A stretch of DNA of 64,000 nucleotides. Source: JAPPHA01 sp965242975. GTDB taxonomy: Bacteria; Pseudomonadota; Alphaproteobacteria; Rhodobacterales; Rhodobacteraceae. The stretch covers positions 5,270,001 to 5,334,000 of the forward strand of contig CBDETS010000007.1 of NCBI GenBank assembly GCA_965242975.1. Direction: 5' to 3'. The notes below the pieces were generated by a model. The model had not been told where the DNA came from and searched no databases. It saw nothing but the letters and a program-made list of their open reading frames with translations. Below are positions 16,882 to 24,588 of the stretch, one piece after another (position 1 is the stretch's first letter; every line of letters begins with the position of its first letter). The position numbers and the translations under genes were made by a program.

Positions 16882-18256
16882 TTTGGCGGTGCGTTCGCGA
16901 TTCTCCAGGTCTCTACGATTTCGGTTAGCCGTTGGGATTTTCCTTGTTCTCGCGATCGGAGGACTGGCCGTCGCTCTCGCTGCATTCGCATACGGTCGCA
17001 ACGCCGCCCAGCAGTCATTTGACCGCCTCCTCGTCGGTGCGGCCAACCAGATTGCAGGTTCCCTCAGACTCCGCGATGGAGAAGTCGTCGTCGACATCCC
17101 CGTCTCGGCATTCGAGCTCTTGTCGCTGGCCCCGCGCGACCGGGTCGTCTATGGGGTGTTCGGTGATGACGGTACGCTGATCACCGGGTACGATATCTTG
17201 TCGCGCCCCGAAGGCGACAGCAATTTTTTCACTGATAGTTTCGCCGGCGAGACCGCCCGGTTCGTGCATGTCACCCGGCAGTTCGCCGAGCGGTCTTTCC
17301 TGGGGTCGGTCGATGTGATCATTGGTCAAACCACCGAGGCCCGGCGCGAACTTGCGCAACAGATCACTCAAAACGCGCTGATAGCGGTTGCGGCGATCGG
17401 TGTTGTCATGTCTGCGTTGGCCGCGCTTGCGGTTCAATCCGCTCTCAGTCCCCTGCAACGTATCGAACGCGAAATCGCTGCACGGTCCAGCAAGGACCTG
17501 ACACCCGTTGACGTGAACGTTCCACAGGAAATCAGTAGCCTGGTGCATGCGTTGAACCGGTTCATCGCCCGGATCGATCGACAACTCCAGGCAACGCGGA
17601 CGCTGATCGCCGACGCCTCTCACCAGCTCCGAACGCCGATTGCAGCACTCAGGGCTCAAGCGGAACTCGCCGCCGAAGAAACCGATCGGGAACGAACCCT
17701 CAGAATTGTCGGGAGAATTCACGAAAGGTCCAGGAATCTCAGTCGCCTCACTGACCAGATGCTCAGCCATGCCCTGATCATTCATCGCGCCGATACTGTC
17801 GACCTCGAGCCGGTGGACCTGCGAACCGTTGCCTCTGAGGCGGTCGACCAGACGGATCAGTCCATGGCCGGTGTGGACCGCGAAATCCGCCTTGCATTGC
17901 CCGAGGCCCCGGTGATTTGCGACGGCGACGCGCTGTCGCTGGCGGAAGCCTGCAAGAATTTGATCAACAATGCGTTGAACCATGGCAAGTCCCCGACAAC
18001 GGTTTTCGTTCGGGGGACAGGCAGACTCGCGCGCATCGGTGTTCGTGATGGAGGGACAGGAATTCCAGACGCGATGTGGCAAAATGCTGGATCGCGGTTC
18101 ACCAAGAATGCAGGGGTTTCTCCAAAGAGCGCGGGCCTGGGCCTGGCCATCGTGAACGCCGTTTCCGAGGCACACGGCGGAAAATTGGGAATTGAGCGGC
18201 CTTCTGAAACGGCATTCGAGGTGTTCCTGGAGCTGCCGATGCTTCCGGAAAAGTAG
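16874..18256 (+). CDS. Sensor histidine kinase (TctE-like)
   Basis: 460 residues from ATG 16874 (ATG 16871 is equally possible). Membrane helix 1 is at about 17-40 (LAVGIFLVLAIGGLAVALAAF) and helix 2 at about 167-190. Between them lies a periplasmic domain of about 125 residues, of the TctE N-terminal type. A HAMP-like linker follows, then HisKA with His250 in DASHQLRTPI and the HATPase domain with an N-box (NLINNALNHG), a G1-like box (VRDGGTGIP) and a G2 box (SAGLGLAIV). It overlaps the regulator gene and is followed two bases later by a periplasmic binding protein, so the three form one signalling operon. Confidence 0.92.
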   Translation: MTDLAVRSRFSRSLRFRLAVGIFLVLAIGGLAVALAAFAYGRNAAQQSFDRLLVGAANQIAGSLRLRDGEVVVDIPVSAFELLSLAPRDRVVYGVFGDDGTLITGYDILSRPEGDSNFFTDSFAGETARFVHVTRQFAERSFLGSVDVIIGQTTEARRELAQQITQNALIAVAAIGVVMSALAALAVQSALSPLQRIEREIAARSSKDLTPVDVNVPQEISSLVHALNRFIARIDRQLQATRTLIADASHQLRTPIAALRAQAELAAEETDRERTLRIVGRIHERSRNLSRLTDQMLSHALIIHRADTVDLEPVDLRTVASEAVDQTDQSMAGVDREIRLALPEAPVICDGDALSLAEACKNLINNALNHGKSPTTVFVRGTGRLARIGVRDGGTGIPDAMWQNAGSRFTKNAGVSPKSAGLGLAIVNAVSEAHGGKLGIERPSETAFEVFLELPMLPEK

Positions 18257-18257
18257 A

Positions 18258-19346
18258 ATGAGATATTTCGGCGGAGTGCATTTGGCTTTGGTATTATTGG
18301 GAGGTGCCGCGGTTTGCGAACCGGTGCCCGAAGCGACCAAGTCCTACGGTCCGGCGCAGACCGAAGTAGAGTTGACGGTGCGCGGCACGACCGACATCGC
18401 TCTTTTCGAACAGGTTCTTCAGGTGTTTGTGGCCCGCTCGGACGGAGTCCGGATCAATTACGAGCAATGGGCGTCGAACGATCTCTACTTGGCGACTGCG
18501 GCAGCTTGCCGGTCTGACTCCGTGGCTGCGGACCTCGTGATCAGTTCGTCGATCGACCAGCAGATCAAACTCGCAAACGACGGCTGCGCCGCTCCCTATC
18601 GTTCCGATGAAACAGGGGAGCTGGCAACAGTTTCGAACTGGCGCGACGAAGTGTTCGGAATAACGTGGGAGCCCGCGGCCATCGTGTACAACAAGAACAC
18701 GATCGGCGATGCCCAGGCACCCAGGTCTCGCTTCGACTTGATTGACCTGCTCCGACCCGAAGACAGCGCGTTTCGCGGGCGCGTTGCGACCTATGATATC
18801 GAGGCATCGGGACTGGGCTACCTGTTTGCCTTCGCCGATTCGCAACAGGCCACGACCTTTGGCCGTCTGATCGAAGCTTTCGGCCGGAGTGGCGCCGTCG
18901 CAACCTGCTGTTCGGCTGCGATTATCGACGGTGTCGCCAGCGGCGACTACCTGATTGCATACAATGTACTGGGCTCATATGCGCTGGCCCGCGCAGATGA
19001 GAACCCGGACATCGTCGTCGTCGCACCTGACGACTACACATTGGTCCTGGCCCGCGCAGCACTGATCCCCCGGCATGCCGCGATGCCGGAGTTGGCGGGA
19101 GAATTCATTGACTTCCTGCTTTCAGAGCCCGGTCGATCCGCCTTGCGATCGGCCAATCTGATCGTTGATACAAACGAGGGTGTGCATGCCGCGATGCGTT
19201 TGCCCGAAAACCCGGAAGTCAGCCTGCGGCCGATTCCACTTTCACTCGCGCTATTGGTTGGTTTGGACCAGCACAAGCAAAGAGAGTTCATTGCACGCTG
19301 GCGGGCAGCTTTCACAAAGGAAAGGGACCGCGAATCAGCCGATTGA
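18258..19346 (+). CDS. Periplasmic solute-binding protein, likely co-sensor of the kinase
   Basis: 362 residues from ATG 18258, two bases after the kinase stop. The N-terminal signal peptide is VHLALVLLGGAAVCEP. The body is a type II periplasmic-binding fold like FbpA/AfuA/PgtC (VRGTTDIALFEQVLQVF, FGITWEPAAIVYNKN, AFRGRVATYDIEASGLGY, LIAYNVLGSYA). No permease or ATPase of its own is nearby. PgtC-type proteins next to PgtA/PgtB two-component systems act as periplasmic sensors rather than transport subunits. I infer the same here: it may present the ligand to the kinase. A stand-alone transport role cannot be excluded. Confidence 0.75.
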   Translation: MRYFGGVHLALVLLGGAAVCEPVPEATKSYGPAQTEVELTVRGTTDIALFEQVLQVFVARSDGVRINYEQWASNDLYLATAAACRSDSVAADLVISSSIDQQIKLANDGCAAPYRSDETGELATVSNWRDEVFGITWEPAAIVYNKNTIGDAQAPRSRFDLIDLLRPEDSAFRGRVATYDIEASGLGYLFAFADSQQATTFGRLIEAFGRSGAVATCCSAAIIDGVASGDYLIAYNVLGSYALARADENPDIVVVAPDDYTLVLARAALIPRHAAMPELAGEFIDFLLSEPGRSALRSANLIVDTNEGVHAAMRLPENPEVSLRPIPLSLALLVGLDQHKQREFIARWRAAFTKERDRESAD

Positions 19347-19568
19347 TCTTGATTCACCCTTTGCGTCGAGCGCGACGACTGTGATTGTCGCTTCTGCGGC
19401 CTGTTCGCCGGTATCGCCGCGCCGATCATGCTGCCAGGCATCGATACGGGCCCGTATGGACACGTGCCCGATGGCTTCCACCGACACATGCAGCGAAACC
19501 TCGTGCCCAACTCTTCAGTTGGCACCGCAACGGTGCGGACAACAGGTTGTCCCGCCGGGGGACCAGCA

Positions 19569-22280
19569 TCAGATGACATGTGCGCAGGCCGAGGCTGGAG
19601 TGCGGGTGTCCATGTTCCGCCCCCGGTTCAGATGATCGTCGATCTCTGCCGCCGAACCGATCATGCGACCATAAAGAAACACGGTGAAGGCCGCATTTTC
19701 GAGATCGCTCCTTGAGAGCGATCCGGATTGAAAGTCCTTCCAGAGCAGCGCAAGCAGAAGCGCCGCGATGACAGCGTCGACATTGACGCAAAACACGTAG
19801 CGGCTGGAACCCGTATCGTAGAGTGCCTGCACCAACTCGCGATAGAAAGAATGGAAGACGTTGTAACTTCTGCGCTTCTCCAGGAATTCGGCGATGAAAC
19901 GCTCTCGTGGGTCGAAATTTACAGGCTGGTCCTTGAAAACGGGGTGGTGGACACCGGGAAGCGCCTGCACCTCGGCACCGATTTCTTTCGCGTTGGTCTT
20001 GGCACGTTTGTAGCCGATCGCGAATTCTTGAGCCATTTTCTTCAGGTCGAGACCGTGGTTTGGATCGGTTGGGTCCTTCAAGCCCTTGCCTTCGAATTGC
20101 TCGAGAAGGAAGGCCATCCCTTCAAACCCATTGCCGCCGTGGCTGTAGCCGCAATGGCTGAGAAAGCCCAGCATCGCCTTGTTGATCTGGACGCGCTGCG
20201 GTGTCTGAGGCCCATCTGCCGAAACGGCGCCCTTCGCGCCCTGAGCCGAGATCGAGCCAGGACCGTTCGAGATCAACAGTCCGACAAGAACTTGCAGAGG
20301 CAGGGCCTCCTCGACGGTCGGTTTCTTGCCGGTCACGGCCAAAAAGCAGAGGTCTGCCATGGTCCATGTCGAAAAGCGTTCTTCGCGAGGGATGCCACAG
20401 AGGGAGCCGTGCTTATGGTGTTCGCCAGGGATTGTTGCGCCGACCATGACTCCGTAGAGCCGCAGGTACCACGGCAAGGTCTGCGCCGTCAGCTTGGTGA
20501 TCCGCTTTCGCATCAACGGACCCCAGGAGATCGTCAGAGCGATGGCGGCGAGAATCGCATCGCGATTCAGGCGTTCGCCCAACGTGTCCAGGAATTTAAG
20601 GAACGCCGACTTTGCGCCGCGGAACCTTACTGCAGCAAGCATGGCCTCTGGCCGGGGATCGTCGGCGTCCTCTGGCCCGGCCAGAAACAGGGCGCGGGAT
20701 TCTTCATCGATAACAATGGCGCTCGTGTCGAACGTCTCGTCGGGGCCGTCCAGAAGCCCCGAATGGGAGAACAACTCAATCAGAGTGTTCGTGCAGGCCA
20801 GTGCCCGTTCGACCCTGTTTGGCCCCACGATAGCCGCGGCGGCGGCCATCACTGCGTTCGGAGCATTTCCGGCTTCTCGGGCCGCGTCAGATGCGACCAG
20901 GATCGGGTCACCGACCAGATTGACCTCGGCGGCGACCGCAATGTCCAACAACGCGCGGTCGTTTTCGGTCGCAATCTCGTGGACAAGTGGCAGCGCGAAG
21001 TTTGACTCGAGCGGTTCAAGTGCCAGATCGAGCACGGAATGTCCGTGCACGCTGGTCACCTGCGAATTCGGATCCATCACCGATGCTCCGGAACTGTCCT
21101 TCATTTTTTGGCGTGCAACAACCGCTCCAACCTGGTCCTTGAGCATTGCAATCTGTCCATCGTAGGGTGCCACGGCGCGAACAGGCGGCAGAGACAGATT
21201 TGCCGGCATTGCGAGGCCCCTGTCATTCGCGAGCCAGGGCTTTAGGGACAGGCTGCCAGTGGAGTCAAAATCAGGCTCAACCCCTGAGAGTTTCGCTACA
21301 GCGGTGAGTGCTGCCGGAATGTCGGCGATGTTTGTCACGACGGCGCCCTTTTTTGAGACAACCGGATTGTCTGGTTCATAGAGTCCGTCGACGCCAAACG
21401 CCTCGGCAAACCAGGTTTCCTTGTCCTCGGCCTTGTCACCGCTGCCGGCCATCGCGCCGGCGTGCCCGACAGCGCGGGTCAGTTTGGACTTCCAGCGCCC
21501 GACCACGCATGCGACGGTAGGTTTGCCGAAGTCCACATCGTGCTCGTAGTAACCACCGGGCTCCACGTAAAGTACGGCTGCTTTGGTCCTGTCGTCGGCT
21601 TTCAACGCATGGGCGAAGTCGCGTGCGGAATAGTGAATATAGACATCCTTTCCTGAAGAGATCAGCGTCGTCGTGCCCCAGCCTTCGGTGGCGAGATACT
21701 GGGCGATGGTGGTCGTGAAGCCGCCCGAGTTCGAATAGATCGAGATTGAACCTTTCAAAAGCGACTCGTCGGGGTGATCCCCGCCAAGTGCTCCTCCGAT
21801 GCGAACACGGTTCCAGCTGTCCGCGACTCCAAGGCAGTTACCGCCAACGATGTCGATCCCGTTCGCCTGCGCCATTGCGCGGATTTCACGCGCGTCGTGA
21901 ACTGCGATCTTTTCGGTGACGATGACGATCCTGGAGAGATGTTCATTGACACGGATAAGTTCTGCCACGCCGTCACGCACGCCCGAGGGCGGCAAGTAGA
22001 CCACGCCGACGTTGAAGACATGCCCGGCATCCAGCCCTTCGCGCACGTTGTTGAATACGGGAATGTCGCCGGCTGATGTCTTCAGAGCGCTTCCCGCGCG
22101 ACCGGGCGAGGTGCCGAACACCACGTTGCCGCCGGAAAACGCGTGGCTGGTCGGCGTGACCTGCCGAGATTCGCCGCCGAGTATGTTCAGCACACAAACT
22201 CGGTCTTTGCGCGTCGCTATCTCGCCCAGTGAGCGGATGCCCAGATAGTACGGAAATCCTTCAATGCCTTGCTTGTGCAT
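19569..22280 (-). CDS. ATP-citrate-lyase-like large subunit (CoA-binding plus citryl-CoA lyase domains)
   Basis: 903 residues. The N-terminal third (1-320) is succinyl-CoA-synthetase-alpha-like with SNSGGFTTTIAQYLA and the phospho-histidine motif GHAGA (His273). The C-terminal part (about 615-903) is citrate-synthase-like. It has NGPGSISAQGAKGAVSADG, a His-Pro motif followed by an Asp-Pro-Arg (second His of GVHHPVF is 779), and an end region CVNVDAVIAALLLAL...FLYGRMIGSAAEIDDHLNRGR resembling the C-terminus of ATP-citrate lyase. Between them is an extra segment of about 280 residues that I do not recognise; bacterial AclA is normally about 600 residues. Predicted reaction: ATP + citrate + CoA to acetyl-CoA + oxaloacetate, jointly with the next gene upstream. 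The neighbouring citrate importer supports this. Confidence 0.75.
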   Translation of the reverse strand: MHKQGIEGFPYYLGIRSLGEIATRKDRVCVLNILGGESRQVTPTSHAFSGGNVVFGTSPGRAGSALKTSAGDIPVFNNVREGLDAGHVFNVGVVYLPPSGVRDGVAELIRVNEHLSRIVIVTEKIAVHDAREIRAMAQANGIDIVGGNCLGVADSWNRVRIGGALGGDHPDESLLKGSISIYSNSGGFTTTIAQYLATEGWGTTTLISSGKDVYIHYSARDFAHALKADDRTKAAVLYVEPGGYYEHDVDFGKPTVACVVGRWKSKLTRAVGHAGAMAGSGDKAEDKETWFAEAFGVDGLYEPDNPVVSKKGAVVTNIADIPAALTAVAKLSGVEPDFDSTGSLSLKPWLANDRGLAMPANLSLPPVRAVAPYDGQIAMLKDQVGAVVARQKMKDSSGASVMDPNSQVTSVHGHSVLDLALEPLESNFALPLVHEIATENDRALLDIAVAAEVNLVGDPILVASDAAREAGNAPNAVMAAAAAIVGPNRVERALACTNTLIELFSHSGLLDGPDETFDTSAIVIDEESRALFLAGPEDADDPRPEAMLAAVRFRGAKSAFLKFLDTLGERLNRDAILAAIALTISWGPLMRKRITKLTAQTLPWYLRLYGVMVGATIPGEHHKHGSLCGIPREERFSTWTMADLCFLAVTGKKPTVEEALPLQVLVGLLISNGPGSISAQGAKGAVSADGPQTPQRVQINKAMLGFLSHCGYSHGGNGFEGMAFLLEQFEGKGLKDPTDPNHGLDLKKMAQEFAIGYKRAKTNAKEIGAEVQALPGVHHPVFKDQPVNFDPRERFIAEFLEKRRSYNVFHSFYRELVQALYDTGSSRYVFCVNVDAVIAALLLALLWKDFQSGSLSRSDLENAAFTVFLYGRMIGSAAEIDDHLNRGRNMDTRTPASACAHVI

Positions 22281-22294
22281 AGTCTTTCGTCCTT

Positions 22295-23575
22295 CTAGGC
22301 CGCAGCCGAAGTGCCCATGAGCCGGGCAATCTCATCCCGGCCGCCGTCGCGCATCCATTGATCGACCTGCTTGGCGTAGTTCACAACTTCCGAGATTGCG
22401 CTGTCGAATCCGAAAAACCGGTACGGGAGACCGAGGCTGTCCAGCGTGTCGGCAAGGTTGCCGAAGCCGCGCACCAGGTTTGGGCCGCCGCGCCCAACGA
22501 CAACGTAAAGGGGCACCGGTCCACGTGTTGCGAAATGCTCGCGCAGGGCGTCTCCCATCCCCCGAAATGTCTCCAGAATGTCGGTGTTGTTCGACTTGCC
22601 GCCGATGATGAAGAGTACATTCGTCTGTGGCAGGAAGTGCTTGTAGCAGATCGAGGCCACGGCCTTCATCTTCTCGCAGGGTGGATTGCCACCGAAATCC
22701 GAAGAGATTATCGCGGCATCCCCAAGCACCTCGGTTACAAGGCTGTTTGCGCCGCCGCCGAAGGTCGGCGCGAGGATGGTGCCGTTTTCATTGATCACGA
22801 ACACATCCGACTGCCCCTGATGGGTGCGGAGCTGGTTCACCTCCTGTTCAAACGCAGAGATGTCGGACGCGAAGAGCTGATCCGGAAGTCTCAGGCGCAA
22901 CACGCGCGGATCGTCCCGATCGAACCCGCACTTGAAGTCGCAGGCAACCGGCGTAAGCCGACCGTTCTTGCCGGGCTGCATCCTGATAGGGTTCAGCTCG
23001 AGCGCGGTCATGCCGTAATGATGCATCAGCTCCCAGAGTTTCGGCAATTGCTGAACCAGTGGCGAGATGATTTCCCTTGGCGCACCGATGTCCGAAAGCG
23101 CGTTGGCGACAACGAAGGACTTCAGCCCGGTCAGTGCGTCGAACGGAACCGTCGCGATCTCGTCTTTGCCGAGTTCCTCGATATCGACGCCGCCCCGATG
23201 AGTCAGCGTCATCGTGGGCGCGCGAAAGCGGCTGTCGTCCGTGATCGAGAAATAGACCTCGTGTTCAGCCGGCACTCCCGCCTCGAAGGTAACGCCGTTA
23301 GCCTTCGCGACTGCATTGCCATGCCGATGCTTCGCGAAATATAGCCGCTCCTTTTCGGCCAGTGCCGATTTCAGATCGCGCACCCTGGCGACAAGACCTG
23401 CCTTGCCCTTTTTTCCAATGCCGCCCTTGAAGACGGGTTTGACGAATACCTGACCGTGCCTTTCTATCAGTGCCTGAATGTCATCTTCGCTTGCACCGGG
23501 TCCCAGCACTTCCGGGCTTGGAAAACCCACATGTTTCAACAATCCGGACCCGTGCAGCAATCCGGTAACCTGCAT
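22295..23575 (-). CDS. ATP-grasp subunit of the ATP-citrate-lyase-like enzyme
   Basis: 426 residues from ATG 23575, with GGAGGA eight bases upstream. The N-terminal ATP-grasp half has GQVFVKPVFKGGIGKKGKAG and ALELNPIR, typical of succinyl-CoA synthetase beta and AclB. The C-terminal half is the CoA-ligase fold: ENGTILAPTFGGGANSLVTEVLG and IISSDFGGNPPCEKM. Size matches AclB of two-subunit ATP-citrate lyases. It is translated first, with the large subunit starting 14 bases after its stop. A malate- or succinate-thiokinase role is less likely because the partner carries a citryl-CoA-lyase-like domain. Confidence 0.8.
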   Translation of the reverse strand: MQVTGLLHGSGLLKHVGFPSPEVLGPGASEDDIQALIERHGQVFVKPVFKGGIGKKGKAGLVARVRDLKSALAEKERLYFAKHRHGNAVAKANGVTFEAGVPAEHEVYFSITDDSRFRAPTMTLTHRGGVDIEELGKDEIATVPFDALTGLKSFVVANALSDIGAPREIISPLVQQLPKLWELMHHYGMTALELNPIRMQPGKNGRLTPVACDFKCGFDRDDPRVLRLRLPDQLFASDISAFEQEVNQLRTHQGQSDVFVINENGTILAPTFGGGANSLVTEVLGDAAIISSDFGGNPPCEKMKAVASICYKHFLPQTNVLFIIGGKSNNTDILETFRGMGDALREHFATRGPVPLYVVVGRGGPNLVRGFGNLADTLDSLGLPYRFFGFDSAISEVVNYAKQVDQWMRDGGRDEIARLMGTSAAA

Positions 23576-23637
23576 CTGACCGCTCCTCCGATGGTCGCCG
23601 ACATGGGGCGAGGGGGTTTTTGCGTCAGGTACTCGTT

Positions 23638-23657
23638 GAAGCTGTCATGAGCCTGTC
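23638..23657 (-). promoter_or_regulatory. Possible second regulator box upstream of the citrate-lyase operon
   Basis: Plus-strand GAAGCTGTC (23638-23646) and GAGCCTGTC (23649-23657) differ by one and two bases from the tctC repeat GAAACTGTC. They have the same orientation towards their gene and the same 11-bp period. They lie 62-82 bases before ATG 23575, much like at tctC. The matching -10 position reads TACCTG, which is weak, and there are only two copies. Suggestive, not strong. Confidence 0.35.
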
Positions 23658-24374
23658 TGCGCCCCGAATTCATCGAAGGAGTCACAAATGTCCGCCTGAC
23701 ACGCACCTGCGGTTTGCGAACCGAAGTACACAGGAATTCCGACTTCCTCCTGAACCAGGTCTGATGAGAGTTCCGGCCGTCAGTTGCACATGCGGTGCCA
23801 GCTTTGCGTTCTTGAGAGCCCATCGGACGAAAGGCTGCCGGGAGCCGGCCGGGGTTTGGTTTCGAGCCGCCTTAAATGGCGGGTTTTGTGGTCGTCACCG
23901 AAGTCGGTGTTGGCCGGTTTTCCTGCCGTACGTAACGATGCACTGAATCCCCGGGGTGCCTCCAGGGCCGGGGAAACCGAGGATAACCTCCCCCAAACGT
24001 CACATGATCCGGGCGAAGGCACCCGGAAACCCGTCGGTCTTTTCGAACGCGGTCACGCACGTTTCCCCGCTTACCGGCTGGCGCGCGATGCCACCCGAAA
24101 GGCCGCCCGATTCGCGGTTGGGCTGGCTGCTCTCGACGGTCGTGGTGCGGCATTCTTGGCAATATTCACGATATCAATACTAAAATCGACAATAATTTCA
24201 TGATTATTTCACACTAAACACATTCCATTCGGCAAGCTTTTGGGTAGAATCCGCTCCGTGCGTCACCGCGTCGCGGGAGTGGCGTGAAACGTGTGCGTTG
24301 TCCGTTGGGAGGGGACCCATAACATTGGAGCGGGAGTGCGAAAACAGCTTGACGCGGCGGATTCGCGTTATTAA
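23658..24374. other. Gap between the citrate-lyase operon and the surface-protein gene
   Basis: No supported gene. Open frames here (for example 23784-24203 on the plus strand) have no family features. An AT-rich block at about 24165-24240 contrasts with the flanks and may hold a promoter for the downstream surface protein. No insertion-sequence ends recognised. Confidence 0.35.
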
Positions 24375-24472
24375 GAGCGCCGAGCGCCGAGCGCCGAGCG
24401 CCGAGCGCCGAGCGCCGAGCGCCGAGCGCCGAGCGCCGAGCGCCGAGCGCCGAGCGCCGAGCGCCGAGCGCC
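24375..24472. repeat. Tandem repeat, 14 copies of a 7-bp unit
   Basis: GAGCGCC is repeated 14 times without interruption over 98 bases and then runs into a short C tract. It ends 116 bases before the ATG of the large surface-protein gene. Open frames through it on either strand give only low-complexity peptides. Short pure tandem repeats like this change copy number by slippage. Being upstream of a surface protein, this one could alter promoter spacing or leader structure. Confidence 0.9.
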
Positions 24473-24588
24473 CCCCGTGTGTCCGGTAACGTGCAGCGGA
24501 AGGCCACCGGATCGGGTTATGCCGATCCGTCTGAACAGGCCCGGGAAGGCGTTCCGGCACGCCTCGCCTCAACCTCGTGAGACGTGCC

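Noticed and set aside
17015..18340. Minus-strand open frame of 441 codons
   Set aside because: Fully antisense to the histidine kinase, whose H, N and G boxes are all present. No family features on the minus strand.
24375..24472. CRISPR-like array or coding repeat
   Set aside because: The units are directly adjacent 7-mers without spacers, and the peptides read through them are low-complexity, so this is a simple tandem repeat.
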